Shown here: positions 26,581 to 38,631 of the stretch, one piece after another
Numbering within the stretch: the stretch's first letter is position 1
Layout: every line of letters starts with the position of its first letter
DNA from: Adineta ricciae
Taxonomy: Eukaryota > Rotifera > Eurotatoria > Adinetida > Adinetidae
Assembly (NCBI GenBank): GCA_905250025.1
Contig: CAJNOJ010000049.1
Coordinates: forward strand, 124,001 to 188,000
Direction of reading: 5' to 3'
DNA: 64,000 nucleotides
Made by a program: the position numbers and the translations under genes
Notes under the pieces: model-generated
Database searches by the model: none
What the model was told of the DNA's origin: nothing
The model's input: only the letters and a program-made list of their open reading frames with translations

Positions 26581-29500
26581 TTAAGCGTCGTCTTTCGTTT
26601 GACTTGTCAATAAGAAACTGTCGCCATTGAAAAAGTCTGATTGATTATCGTTGGGATTCTAAAGACAAGAAGAACTTGTACATTTGTTTAGATTAACTTC
26701 TTTTTTTTACCTTTCGAATAGCATTTCGAACAACATTCATCAATTTTTTCGCTTTCGATGGTTTCTTGAAATGAACTTCATCACCCGAATCTTCTTCATC
26801 ACTAATCTGAGCACAAACATTGTCAACTGGAGTATCATCATCTGGATTCGTATTTTCCACTAATTGCATGTAACGATATTCAAGTCTGAGCAACATAGAA
26901 AAGACATGAATTGACAAATAGAGTTTCGAAAAAAAATATATTACTTTCGATTTTTTCTCCAAAACTTGATCAAAACTAGGATTAAGATCGTTGCGACGAG
27001 AAGAAACACAGCAAATACGATTTGAACTTCAGTAGATAAGACAGAGCATCGGCGAATGTCAACTTTTTCTGCTAAACTATTTGCGCAGTATCTAAATAAC
27101 AGAGAAAATCAAGTCGCTAAAAGAAAATAGTCGAGATAATTTACGGATAGGGAACTTTTCGAACTTCTTGTCGTCCAAATCGACAAGGACCGACGAATGT
27201 TCGATAGCCACTTGAATTGCCATCACATATTGGACAAGCTAACGGTGTACGTAAAAGAAAATGAAATGTACATCCATCACAAGTGCCTGGTGCGCAATTG
27301 CTTGGTGTTTGTAATTGGTATGTAGCGTTGGACTTTTGCTGTTCATCATTGAGAATATGATCACAACGTAAGGATAAAAAGGTCGTACGCTGTAAACATG
27401 TCGATTCTGCAGATGATGTATTTGCTTGATAGACGAGTGTAATGTCAGTTAAATTATAATCCGAACGAAGAGGTGGAAAGTATTTTGATACGGATAGAGA
27501 AACACTGACTAATTCTTCGCCGAATCTAGACAGAAAGTATCATTTGGAGAGACACTGAAAGCAAAAATATGCTGACTAACTCATCGATGTAGGCAACAGA
27601 TGTAATATTATCATTTTGATCGGGTACAGAACCAAGTCGGCATAACTTAGAATCGATAATTTTTTGACTGTTTCGATTCTTTGTGTCAGCCGATGCCTAG
27701 ACAGACATTATCAAATATAATTTGTGTTCCGTGAATCTTTTAATACTTACTAACGATGTCAAACAAGTCACACTTGCTTTACCACAAATGCTCGCATTGA
27801 ATACATGAAAATAACCACTACCTTTATGTGTAAACAATTTCGAGCCATGAAATTGAATTCTACAAAACTAATTTTTGAAGTACTCATTGAATTTTTCGAG
27901 TTCTTACGTTGATATTGCATTTAAATCATATGGAATATCTCCACTAAACATTTGCTTACATGGTACATTACACGAAATACCATCATCGGAGATGGTATTA
28001 TTTGGACATGGTTTACAAATTGTCGGAACAGGATCACGCGATCGTATACGAGATGCAATCATTGAATTCGGACAAGCCGTACAAGTATTATTATTATTTG
28101 TGAGAATATGTCCCGGTGCGCATTGTTTGCATCTATTGAAGAGAAACAAAGATTTCGTGGATTAGAAAACTGCGCGATTTTTACTCAGTTTCTTTATCGT
28201 TTGTGGTTAAACACGAAACACATCGATCAGAACCTCCCAGTTCTGTATTGGTAACATGAATTTCGTAAATACGAACTTCGTCACCACCTTGATCTTCACT
28301 GTCGGAGGTGAACATCCAGTTGAAAACAACTTCATTTGGATTCAGGATCGTGTAACTAATTAACAGAAATATTTATCATGCAAAGACAATTGTAAAGAAA
28401 CACGTCATACCTAAAATTCTGTGTATCTTCATGTTTCTGGTTTTTGATAATGTGCCATTTGTGAATAACTTGCCAATTACTATCATCATCATCGTACATA
28501 TCCTAATCGACAGAAAGATTCGTATTCCAATGAAAAATATTGGCAAGAAATCTTACTTCAGCAACTAAAAACAGCATGCAACTTGATTGACATTGCGTTG
28601 AAAATTTAAAAAATAATGTTCCATATTCTTTTGTTGCTCTGGCGATATCTGTTACACGAAAGCCTTTGATAATACTTAACGTTAATACAGATAATGTGTC
28701 AGGTATTGATTGAGATGAAATATATTCAATACTTGGTATCTAGACAAAACGAAAATCTAGTTCAGATGTAATAGAATCAATGAACACATACCCAACTTTG
28801 ATTTGCACGAAGTTCACTGACTAAAATAGAGAAAGAATGGAATTCAATGGAGATGAGAAAGAAGATTTTCTACATACCACTGTTCATATCATCGAATGAA
28901 AGGTAACTTCGATTTAAATAATCAGGTAAATCGTTCCAAATTTTATAATACAAACCCGGTACAAGTGATAGATCATTAACACATGGCAAACAAGCGCTCA
29001 ATGTACCATTCGAATACGTTTTCGGTGGACAAAATTCACATTTACCACTGGTGGTACTTTTAAACATTCCACTAAAATATTTTCTTACAGTCGAATAGGA
29101 ACTTTTGTTGGAAAATATACGTACGGATTACATGTTCCACATGGTAATTGTTTATCAGCTGGCAGAGTAACGTCACCAATACAGATTTTCGGTTCAATAG
29201 GTCGATATGTAATTGTTGCCTAATATAAATATAAATATATATTATATAATTAAAGAGACAGACGCTGAAACAAACCATATTGGATGTACCACAGCCTGTA
29301 AATACTTTTTGATAATGTTTTTCTTCGCATTTTGGTCGTTCAGTACATTTTAACGATCCTTCATCTGAAATATGCATATTGATTCGAAATCTCATTCAAA
29401 AAAGAGACATATTTATACCCGAATATTGTGCTGCGCCGCAAGGTATGCATTCGGTGGATCCGCTCTTTGCAGTATAAGTATTTTTTGGGCAAGGTGCACA

Positions 29501-30967
29501 ATTACTCGCGCCCTTCTTAGCGGCATAGGTACCTACAAAACAGAGAATCATGTCAGGTGATCTTTCCTAATAAGATTTCTTCTGTAAAAGCTTTTTACCT
29601 GGTGGACATTCAATACAATCTTGAAGAAAAGCATTTCCTACGAAGAGAAAAGATCATTGACCTCAAATTCATCCTTTTCTGTCTTGATTGCTTACCTTCA
29701 ACAACAATGGATCGGATATAAAACGGAAAATGAAAAGCATTCACGCCAAAACTAAGCAAAGTAAGGACGTATTCTCCTGGTTCATTGATTACAATCTAAA
29801 TCAATACTTTAGTATCGAACGAACAATTTCTATCAACTCTTATCCTACTTGTTTTTCTTTCCATATACCATAACCTGTAGGATAAAACGTGACCTCTGCT
29901 TTCTTCTTTGGATTGCCATTGTCATCACCATCATCATTGTTATCAGCATCATCGGTTTTATCTTTTTCATCAATACTAAAATCACATCGGGATGAAATCT
30001 AAAGGAAATTTTCCAAATGAAGAATGTTTCCTATCGATTCTGTCAAAATTTCGTTTACCGTTCCAAAAACAAAAGATGTAGGTAGATTATATGTGACACT
30101 AATCGATCCAGAACGTTGAAGTTTGAATTGAAGCGAAAGTGTTAATACACAATTATGTTGCACTTCACCTTGTAAGAGATTACCTTTAACACGCCAATTA
30201 CTTGAAAAAAAGAGAAATTCATCGATTGGAAAAACAATGCTGAAGAGTAAACAATTTACCTTTTCTTCTTACATTCGCCATCATATGATTCTACTAATGA
30301 AGTTGTTTTCAACCTAAGTTCAGGCATGATGACTTTCAGATCATCCAATTCATTGAAAGTGTATTGATCACCACCACCAAGAGAAAATGTTCCTTCCGAA
30401 CAACTTTTGCAATCCAAATTAGCCTTATTAAACGTTTGTCCTTTCGGACAAGCGAAGTCTAAAAGATTGTCGTTAATATGAGATTGTTTTCCAAATCTCA
30501 CTTACCGCATCTGACACGAATGGGCTGAGCAGTTGTCTGATCCTTGCAAGAGTCTTTACTTTGTGGTACTTCAATTAGCCATTGATAATCTCCATGATTA
30601 TAACATTTCGATACGATAGTTCTCGTGTTCACCTAGAACAAACACAAATGACTCTTTCAACGAAAGCATCTCTCAGCATAGCAAACAATTAATTAAATAA
30701 TAAATCAAAAAGAAAAAAAAACACCAGAGCCCAAATTCTATATATTAGAAGCAAAAAAGGTTAGGCCAACTTTGTCCTCACTTTTGCTGACCAGATCTTT
30801 CCTGTTTAGAGATAAATAGCTGGAATTAGAAGTTATAATAGATTATCGAAGCGGATATTAGTACGAATTCAGTTCAGAACTCCGACTCAACTTACGCATT
30901 CCGTTTCACCCGACACGCCATGAAGAGCTAGAAATGAGATAAGAAGGATTGCACTTGAAATCGACAT
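26581..30967 (-). CDS. ELAPOR: ELAPOR-like (EIG121/KIAA1324) type I membrane protein
   Basis: This is a predicted endosome/lysosome-associated single-pass receptor. The start at 30967 opens a signal peptide (MSISSAILLISFLALHGVSG) followed by Cys-rich TNFR/EGF-like repeats. Diagnostic ELAPOR features are FACPKGQTFNKANLDCKSC, CSEGTFSLGGGDQY with a following LDDL segment, CEFCPPKTYSNGTLSACLPC, and CKQCAPGHILTNNNNTCTAC with CKPCPNNTISDDG. Near 27000 lies a hydrophobic membrane helix. The cytosolic tail follows: LEYRYMQLVENTNPDD, an acidic ISDEEDSGDEVHF segment, a Lys-rich KKLMNVVRNAIRKVKK stretch and a short end at 26581. That tail layout (LEYKY...acidic...basic) parallels vertebrate ELAPOR1/2. 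About twenty short exons are present. The MOCS1 stop lies only 189 nt upstream. Confidence 0.87.
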
Positions 30968-31156
30968 TATCTAAAAAGTAGAAGTTAATCGCCATCTTAC
31001 AACTTCCACTGCTATCAAAATGGAATGCAAAAAAAATCAACCAAAGTTTATTTAAACTTAACGAAAATAACAAGAATGAAAAATTTAACAATCATTCAAA
31101 AACTAAGATTCTTTTTTATATGATTGCATGAATGGATTTGATTGTAATTACTTTGG

Positions 31157-32397
31157 TTAACCACCAATTAAAATCATTGGTCGATTCTCTTGTGTGTGTA
31201 AGACATCCACCGGTAAATGTTCTTTATCTTTTTTATATAAAGTTCGCTGAATCAACGAGTAGATCTCTTCATCACTCGCACCGGATCGAAGAACGTCACG
31301 TAAAGATACTTCTTTGTTATCAAATAAACACACCTAAAACACAAAGATAAAAAATCTGAAAGCAAAGATATTCTTGTTACCTTTAGTTGTCCATCTGCGG
31401 TTACTCGAATTCGATTGCAAGTTGAACAGAAGTGTTCGCTCATTGAAGTGATAAAGCCAATTCGTCCTTTATAAGAGTCGTCTTGCACGCGGTACCATTT
31501 TGTTGTATCATTTTTGTCCATCTGAGCTAGTTTTTGCAAATTATATTTTTGTTTAATGATTTTCAACATTTCCTCATAGGGAAAATATTTCTTTTCATTC
31601 CATTTATTATCATCGAACGGCATGTATTCAATAAAACGGACAGCTAAATTCGGTTGATCACGAGCTAATTCAACAAAATCATTCAATTCATCTGTGTTAA
31701 TTCCTTGCATAACTACACAATTGATTTTCACTAATGGATATGATTTCGGCATATCCAATGCTAAGCGTATATTCGATAAAACTCGGGCAAACGCTGCACG
31801 TCGTGTAAGAAATTCGAATTTCTCTTGTACTAAAGTATCCAATGAAATATTTAATGAATTCAGACCAGCTTCAGCAAGCGGTTCGAGTAAACGATGTAGA
31901 AGCACACCGTTCGTCGTTATTCCAATCGTTTTCATCGTCGGATATGATCGTACTCCACGTACGATATCAACAAGATCCTTTCGAATTGTTGGCTCTATGT
32001 CAGAAAAACATGGAGATTCGGTTTTAGAAAGAAAGAAGCATTCGTTTTGTAAAATATCTTTTCGAAAGCAAGAGACCCACTCACCTTTGACTAAACGACG
32101 TACCTCCTCCGGTTAAACGGATTTTGTTAACGCCACCATATGTAGTAAATATTCGAATTAGATGTAGAATCTCATTAGTACTTAATAGATGACTTGAAGG
32201 AGAGAGATTGACTCCTTTTTCTGGCATACAATATTGACATCTATTCACATTAGAACAAAATTGATGAAGTTTAAGAAAAAAAAGCAATCGATCTTTTACC
32301 TTAGATTACATCGTTCTGTGAGGGATATACGCAGATAGTTATGCAAGCGATTAAAACTATCAATAAGTACTGTTGATTGACGAGAGACAGAACTCAT
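31157..32397 (-). CDS. MOCS1: MOCS1A/MoaA, GTP 3',8-cyclase of molybdenum cofactor synthesis
   Basis: This radical-SAM enzyme catalyses the first step of Moco synthesis, GTP to 3',8-cyclo-GTP. It is normally mitochondrial in animals. The start at 32397 gives [19 protein letters not shown], then [13 protein letters not shown] joined to CQYCMPEKG, so the radical-SAM CxxxCxxC cluster is complete across an intron. Next come [61 protein letters not shown] and the second cluster region [20 protein letters not shown]. The protein ends [10 protein letters not shown] at 31157. The terminal Gly-Gly is the family hallmark and is needed for MoaA activity. I see no MoaC (MOCS1B) half in the remaining 189 nt before ELAPOR, so this transcript encodes MOCS1A only. 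No clear mitochondrial presequence is visible in the first 15 residues. Confidence 0.93.
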
Positions 32398-34412
32398 CTA
32401 AATAGGAAAAAAACGAATTTGCATTACGAGAAAAATAGGCGATGTCAGTATGTTTTAACTTCGCATAAATGTATCGTGTCAAGATAAAAAAGAATCGAAA
32501 GAACAAAGTATATTACTCTGTTTAATAAAACATGTTCGCAATAGCAATAATAGTACATTTCACGTCCATATAGAACGATTTACAGGAAAGAACCAATGAT
32601 AAAGTCAGAGATAAACAATCCAAGGCGTATGGTAAACGACTATTCTGCTTCAATAGATGTCATACAAATACAATGTGTAATTTGTTTTGAAGTTTGACGT
32701 GTAGAGAAAAGTTAATGAATACATTTGTCTGATCGATATTTGAATGTTGTTGTTAGAGAAAGATCCTGTCTACAACAATATGTCTATTGTTTCATTTGGC
32801 ATTGATTTGATTGCGAGAAATGTATGCTTGTTCTACACAATATGTATCGACATACTGATTTGATTATGAACATCATCAATGTTTTTTCAATGAAAACAAA
32901 TATTTCGATGGTACTGTGTGACAGTTCTTTTTCATTTTAACAACTTCGTCTGTAATCATACAGGAAGCAAATTCTCAGTTCTTATCTTCGTTCTTCAAAA
33001 CAATTGAACAGTATTCATGAGTGTTCTTCTCGAATAATGATATACTCTCCTTGTCTAGGATTTCCTTTCTAAGCTCATTTCATTTCGAGTGATTGTAACT
33101 TACAAGAGCAGATAAAGTACATCAATTCCATTAACATTTACGTCAGAAAGGGGGATTTACTTGAGCACAAGTGACGAATGCTTTAGTACTATAAAGCGAA
33201 CGATCAATACAACTGCTAATGACACATTAGATGCGCTCAATAGAGATACTTTATCGAATTCAATGTCATCAAACAACTATGACGCAGCTCGTCATGCTGT
33301 TTGATTTATCCTGCTCAAGATGTAGATCAGGTAAGTTTTATTCTTCACAAATACGGATCTTGTTTCTTTTGATATTTTCCAATTTGGTCTGTTGTTCGAG
33401 AAGTACGATGTTAGAAAGAAAAGGACGTTCATCACAAAATCATGCACGACAAATCAGACACTTCATTTTTGTTATTGGTACCTTTTCAAGTCGATTAATT
33501 TTGTAAAATTAGGTAGAAGGAAGTCGATTTAATAAAAGAAAATACTTCCTATTTCTCATAGAACACTTCTTTCTCAAAAATTAGATTCATATAGTACAAA
33601 ACATTTTGCTTTCAAACAAAAGAAGAAGAAAAAAACAATCGTCGAACTTGAATATCTCGAAAAACTCTGCGACGAATCCTTTTGATCTACTTTTCCCTTA
33701 ATTTAATCTTCATTCGTTCGTCAAATGGAAAGTCTGCGATGTAATTTATCCAGGTTCGCTGAGAAATATGTTATTCAATTAGTTTCCTTTGAAACAGAAT
33801 CAACATAATGAATAAAGAATTATCTTCGAAATTTCTTTTGACATGTGGCTTGCTTTTCCCCGTCTAAGAATAAATTATAGTTAGTTGGAGGTGAAGAGCG
33901 CAACTCTGATTATTCCAAACTGATATTTATGAAATGTATCCCTTGAACTATCAAATGGCCAATCAAGCGTGATTATCATGATGTTTTCTTTGTTTTCGCG
34001 GATATACATTTTACCTTAACTATTGTTTTTCTTGAAAGAGAAAAAAAATATCAGAGAGATTTTCCGAAGGAAATGTTGCTTCCGCTCGAATGAGAGCCTT
34101 TCTCTGTGCATGATTTTTGTTAACTAGTTAATTGAAGGAGCGCAAGAGGAAGACAAAGAGAGAGAGAGAGAGAAAGAGAGATGATAGTGCATTCAAGTTC
34201 AACTAAGAAAGAGAAAAATATTAACTGAGCTCCAGTGTGCAAATAATAACATTTGACAGAACTGCAACGAATTCTATGACATATATATATTCAATAGTAT
34301 TTGAAATCTCCTAACTACTTGTGTTTTTATTCATGTAACAGAACATATTAATCAAAGTAAGAGTGTGCATAGATCGAAAATCATTTCGTTTTCTTGTTTT
34401 AGTATTAAAACC
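32398..34412. other. Divergent intergenic region, MOCS1 to neuropeptide-like gene
   Basis: These 2 kb lie between divergent genes. The only coding-like piece is a short open stretch on the plus strand at 33116-33304 (see findings), without a usable start. There is a GA microsatellite at about 34158-34182, and the rest is AT-rich. Promoters for both flanking genes are expected here. Confidence 0.4.
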
Positions 34413-34694
34413 ATGAGTAATACTTATCATTTGATTCTATTCATTTTGATTATTAACGTTTTTCTCGTATTCGTTTTGCCACTTGTCAATTGTGAAGCTG
34501 AACAAACGAAAATGGATTCAATTGACAAAATCATCGAGAGCAAGACAATGAAAAGTCGTCTACATGACTCCGAAGACAAAGATCGGGAAATTCTGGAATA
34601 TTTCCTTGAACATCTGTTCAAACCGTATCCTCAACGTCGAGCCTCGTCATTTCACGCTATGCGAGGCAAAAGATTTCTTAGACAACCTCTCTAA
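34413..34694 (+). CDS. Putative secreted neuropeptide precursor (one amidated FxxxR peptide)
   Basis: This is a 93-residue, single-exon protein. The start at 34413 is chosen over an in-frame non-ATG extension because it opens a strong signal peptide (MSNTYHLILFILIINVFLVF, ending near LVNC). The middle is charged and Asp/Glu/Lys-rich. The C-terminal part reads PYPQRR, then ASSFHAMRGKR, then FLRQPL. Dibasic RR and a GKR amidation/cleavage site frame one predicted peptide, ASSFHAMR-amide. FxxxR-amide endings are known from tachykinin-related and natalisin peptides of invertebrates, but here Ala replaces the Gly of the usual FxGxR form, so membership is only suggested. An AATAAA follows 45 nt after the stop. 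Identity as a secreted peptide precursor is inferred from architecture, not homology. Confidence 0.6.
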   Translation: MSNTYHLILFILIINVFLVFVLPLVNCEAEQTKMDSIDKIIESKTMKSRLHDSEDKDREILEYFLEHLFKPYPQRRASSFHAMRGKRFLRQPL

Positions 34695-36101
34695 TCTTAT
34701 TCATATCGACTTATTTCAAAAGAGTTTTTCTTTTATGAAATAAAAGATCTTGAAGTTCAAAATAAATTATATTTAGTTGTATATAAAATCATACGCACAT
34801 TTCTTTTCTTCTGAATAAAAACTGTTACCTTATCCTGATCCAATAGAACATCTCTCCTTTCTCAGTACATTGTCGAGGTAAAAACAATTCTCTTAATGAT
34901 CTGCTTATTGAACATGCACAGTCATTTGACTTACTCTCTAACGAGTCTTCTCGATGATCTTTGAAAGACTTGCAATTCTTTCGTAAATGATAAGTAATTC
35001 ACGTTAAGTGTCTTATTAAACATATCCGCAGAAACTCCCTTTCGAGAAGATTCTCAGACTTTCTATTCTGGCTTTGAACTCTCGTCTTCGGTTCAAAGAT
35101 AATGGTTCACAAGGAATTTATAAATAAAACACTTCTAGTACATATTTATCTCGACAGCAATTTGTCCCCAAGCGTCACACAAAAGAATTTCTTATTTTTC
35201 GAAGAAGAATTCAAGTAGAAAAAAGAAGGTTAAATCATGACATTTCGTCTAAGTAAATTTAGATGAATTGATCTCGGAAGAAATTGAATTGAATATTTTG
35301 TCGACCATTGTATGAAGTTCAAATGAGAAAACTTCGAGTTTATCATGTCGTTATGGTCCAATACCATTCTATGGGAATATTCATTGACAACGACACTCTT
35401 CTCTCGGATATTTAATACGATAATTTTTATAGTTTCAAATAACTTCTTCAAGAACAATTAAAGGATAATGATGAACGGTGAATATGACATATACATTAGA
35501 CAGAAATGAGAATTGAATAATGACGAAAAAGACTAGGCGTTGAAATTTTATATTATTGGTTTTGCAATCTTTTATCGCTGGTTGATCGAATTACAAATAG
35601 GCGAAGTCATACAATAATGTTCTTGAAACATATAGTAACCTTTGTTCGATATGTTTCAATGAGATCAACAGGTCCTCAACGATCTTGAAATATTAATTAA
35701 GATTTATTAATGTTTATATATAACCTGATCTATCGATGTTGTCAGGTCGACTGTGACCTAGCCATTAGGCACATTTTGCGTAAAAGAAAACTATACAGTA
35801 GTGATATAATATTGATAGGGAATAAACAGTTAATGAAATCTCATTTTCGTGAAAAAGTATATTTTCATTGTTTTGTTATTCAGTGGTAAAAAGACAGATA
35901 TAGAAACGAGCACAATATATATTTTCTACTTTTAAAAGTCAATAAATAAAAAACGAAAAATCAATATCGTTCCAATTTTATTTTGTGGAATTAATACTTT
36001 GATCATATAAACCTTGAGAGTACATTCTTTCTGATATACTCAAAAATTATATCTCGATATAAAATGTCATCCTTGCTCCAAATTTGTGCAGATACAATCT
36101 A
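34695..36101. other. Intergenic region, neuropeptide-like to PhoPQ/AprA-type gene
   Basis: These 1.4 kb are AT-rich with no supported exon on either strand. The final few hundred bases should include the promoter of the AprA-type gene. I see no repeats beyond simple A/T runs. Confidence 0.45.
34739..34744 (+). terminator. Polyadenylation signal AATAAA
   Basis: An AATAAA hexamer lies 45 nt after the neuropeptide-like stop codon. This supports the idea that the short ORF is the whole transcript's coding region. Confidence 0.45.
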
Positions 36102-38442
36102 ATGAATCTATTCAGTATCGCTCTCGTTTCTTGGCTCGTGATTGCCTTCACTCAATGCAAGGCAACACCATTGGATGATTATGTGAATACTCCCGACTCC
36201 GCCTTCGGATGGAAACGCATTAGTACGTATCCACAATCACTTTATACGATTTATGTATTGAATATGACATCACAACAGTGGTTCGATAGTAAGACGATAC
36301 TTTGTCGATGATAGAAATTTCTAATTATGTCGATGATAGGTTCATTCTCAACACGACCAATTTGGTGGCATTATGTCACTATCGTAGTTCCAAAAACGTT
36401 CCGTCGTCCCAAGACAGCTTTTTTACTTGTTGATGGAGGCTCCAATTCGGATTCGTACGTTTCAGTTGTTTTATTGCTATTGAAGAAGCAAAGTTTTCAG
36501 AAAACTAATCTATTTCTGAGCTCCTACAGCAGAACATATTCGATTTCAAAGGATAGTCCTCAAATTTCACAAAACATAATCACCTACTGCGTAATTTCAT
36601 ATGTTTGTTATGTGTACTTAGACCACCCACGAGTAGTGGAATAGCATCAATGGCTAGTGCTTCCGGTAGTGTCATTGCTACTATTCGACAAATTCCCAAT
36701 CAAAATATTCGATTTCTAGTACGTGAGTTCTCTATCTTTCGACATTATAGAGAGATTCATTTTGTTTTTTCAGAGTGATCCGACAAGTAGTTCTCGCGCA
36801 GAAGATTCATTAATTGGTTGGACATGGAAACGATATTTAGAGACTAACGGTAGTGACCCACGAATACTTCTTCGTTTCCCAATGACCAAAGTTAGCAACA
36901 ATCTATCGGAACGGATGATCTTTCTCAAATTTCTTTTCTTCTACTAACAATAGGCAGTCATACGAGCAATGGACACTGTCGAACAATTCTTAGCTCAAGA
37001 AAACTATCCGGTGCCACAAGAATTCGTACTTGCTGGGGCTTCAAAAGTAAAATTTATCTGTCATATTCCGTATGTTTAGCGAAATCTTTGTTTTATAGCG
37101 TGGATGGACAAGTTTGAGCTCCATGAAATTGGTTTTCGTTTGATTTACTCAATATTTTAGCGTGGACAAGTGCTGCTGTTGATAATCGACGAGTTGTGGC
37201 TGCAGCACCGATCGTCATGGACTTACTAAATCTTCGAGCCGTAAGAAATATTGAAAAAGATCAATCATTCATACCTCCTTATTGTATATGTATAGAACAT
37301 GATGTCACATTATCGAGTGAGACCTGATGTTGTTAACTATGTATGTAAACGAAATTGATTCTTAGTCTCTCGGAGGATGGACATTCGCTTTTTATGACTA
37401 CTATGTGCAAAATATAACACGTTACATGAACAGTCCTAATTTCGATAAATTAGCACAAATGGTTGATCCATATTGTATAAGTTTTGCATTTTATTTTATT
37501 TTGGTCTGCATTCGATTTGTATAGCTTATATCGATAGATATAGTAAAATGAAAATCTATCAAATACAAGGTGCTGGTGATGAATTCTTCCTTCCTGATAG
37601 CGAAGTAAGATAACTTTTTTTCCAAAGTGTAACTACGAAAGAAAACTTTTTCATTTTTCATAGGAATTCTTTTGGAATGATTTGCAAAAAGCAACAGGTG
37701 GATCTTATTTAAGGTGAAAGATCTCAGAAAAGAAAAAACCTCAACAAAATCCTCCTTCCTGTCCTCTATTAATAGACGAATACCAAATACTGGTCACAAC
37801 GCCGGCGGTTATCAAGATAGTTTATACAGTTTCTATCTGAGCGTAGCTGACGTAAGCTAACATCTTGTTTAGTGTATGTTGTTTACTTACAATTTTTAGA
37901 GAACAATTTTACCGGCAATGACATGGACACGAATGACCAACACAACACATGGTACTATCCGTGCTGTTGTCGATTTTAGTAATGGGAAGGCAAAAGCCAG
38001 TGCTGTAACTGCCTATCAAGCTCGTACTAAAGATACATCGAAGTAAGATCAGATAATCGGAATGTGACATACTTTTCTGCTGTTTCTCAAGACGCGATTT
38101 TCGACAATCAAAACTCGATTCATCGGGAAAAGTTGTAAGCTCCGGCATCGTTTGGGCAAATACCGCTGTTCAACTCGAGGTAATCGAATATTAAATTCTC
38201 TGAATATACAAATACTTCATTTCGATCTATATACTCAAAAGAGCCAAAGTGCTACATCTGCTATCTACACAATCGTTGTTCCTATTCCAACAGACGGATA
38301 TTGGACTGCTACTTATATTCAAGCTTCATTTCCTGGACCTGACTCAACAACACTCATATTAACAACAGAGTCACTTATTTTGCCAAACACTTATCCAATT
38401 CCGGAATGCAAAGATCAAGGATGCTATGGAACATTGGTCTAA
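36102..38442 (+). CDS. PhoPQ-activated pathogenicity-related / AprA-type secreted protein
   Basis: This family (PF10142) comprises bacterial PqaA-like proteins and the Dictyostelium autocrine proliferation repressor AprA; it has an alpha/beta-hydrolase-like fold. The start at 36102 opens a signal peptide (MNLFSIALVSWLVIAFTQC). The mature part begins TPLDDYVNTPDSAFGWKRIS, as in other members. Further landmarks are WWHYVTIVVPKTFRRPKTAF, LVDGGSN, SRAEDSLIGWTWKRYLE, AMDTVEQFL, the nucleophile-elbow-like LAGASKRGW, VDNRRVVAAAPIVMDLLN, GAGDEFFLPD and RRIPNTGHNAGGY. A Ser-Asp-His triad could therefore be formed. The gene is split by about a dozen introns of roughly 50-70 nt, so if it came by transfer it has been resident long enough to gain introns. 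The protein ends ECKDQGCYGTLV. The function in animals is unknown to me. Confidence 0.88.
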
Positions 38443-38474
38443 TTTTAGAAGAGAAGAAATGAAACGAGTCGTTA

Positions 38475-38480
38475 AATAAA
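38475..38480 (+). terminator. Polyadenylation signal AATAAA
   Basis: An AATAAA hexamer lies 33 nt past the AprA-type stop codon. The converging CLASRP gene ends about 150 nt further on. Confidence 0.4.
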
Positions 38481-38631
38481 AACTTCTGTTTTCTATTTAT
38501 TTCAATATCAAAAACATTGAGTGTATCCACAAAAAGCACAAAATAGGATCAATGAATCTATCATGGGTGTAGGAAACAAAGTTGATTAGAAATCAAAGAA
38601 AATAATACATAACAAAATGACATGTTGTTGT

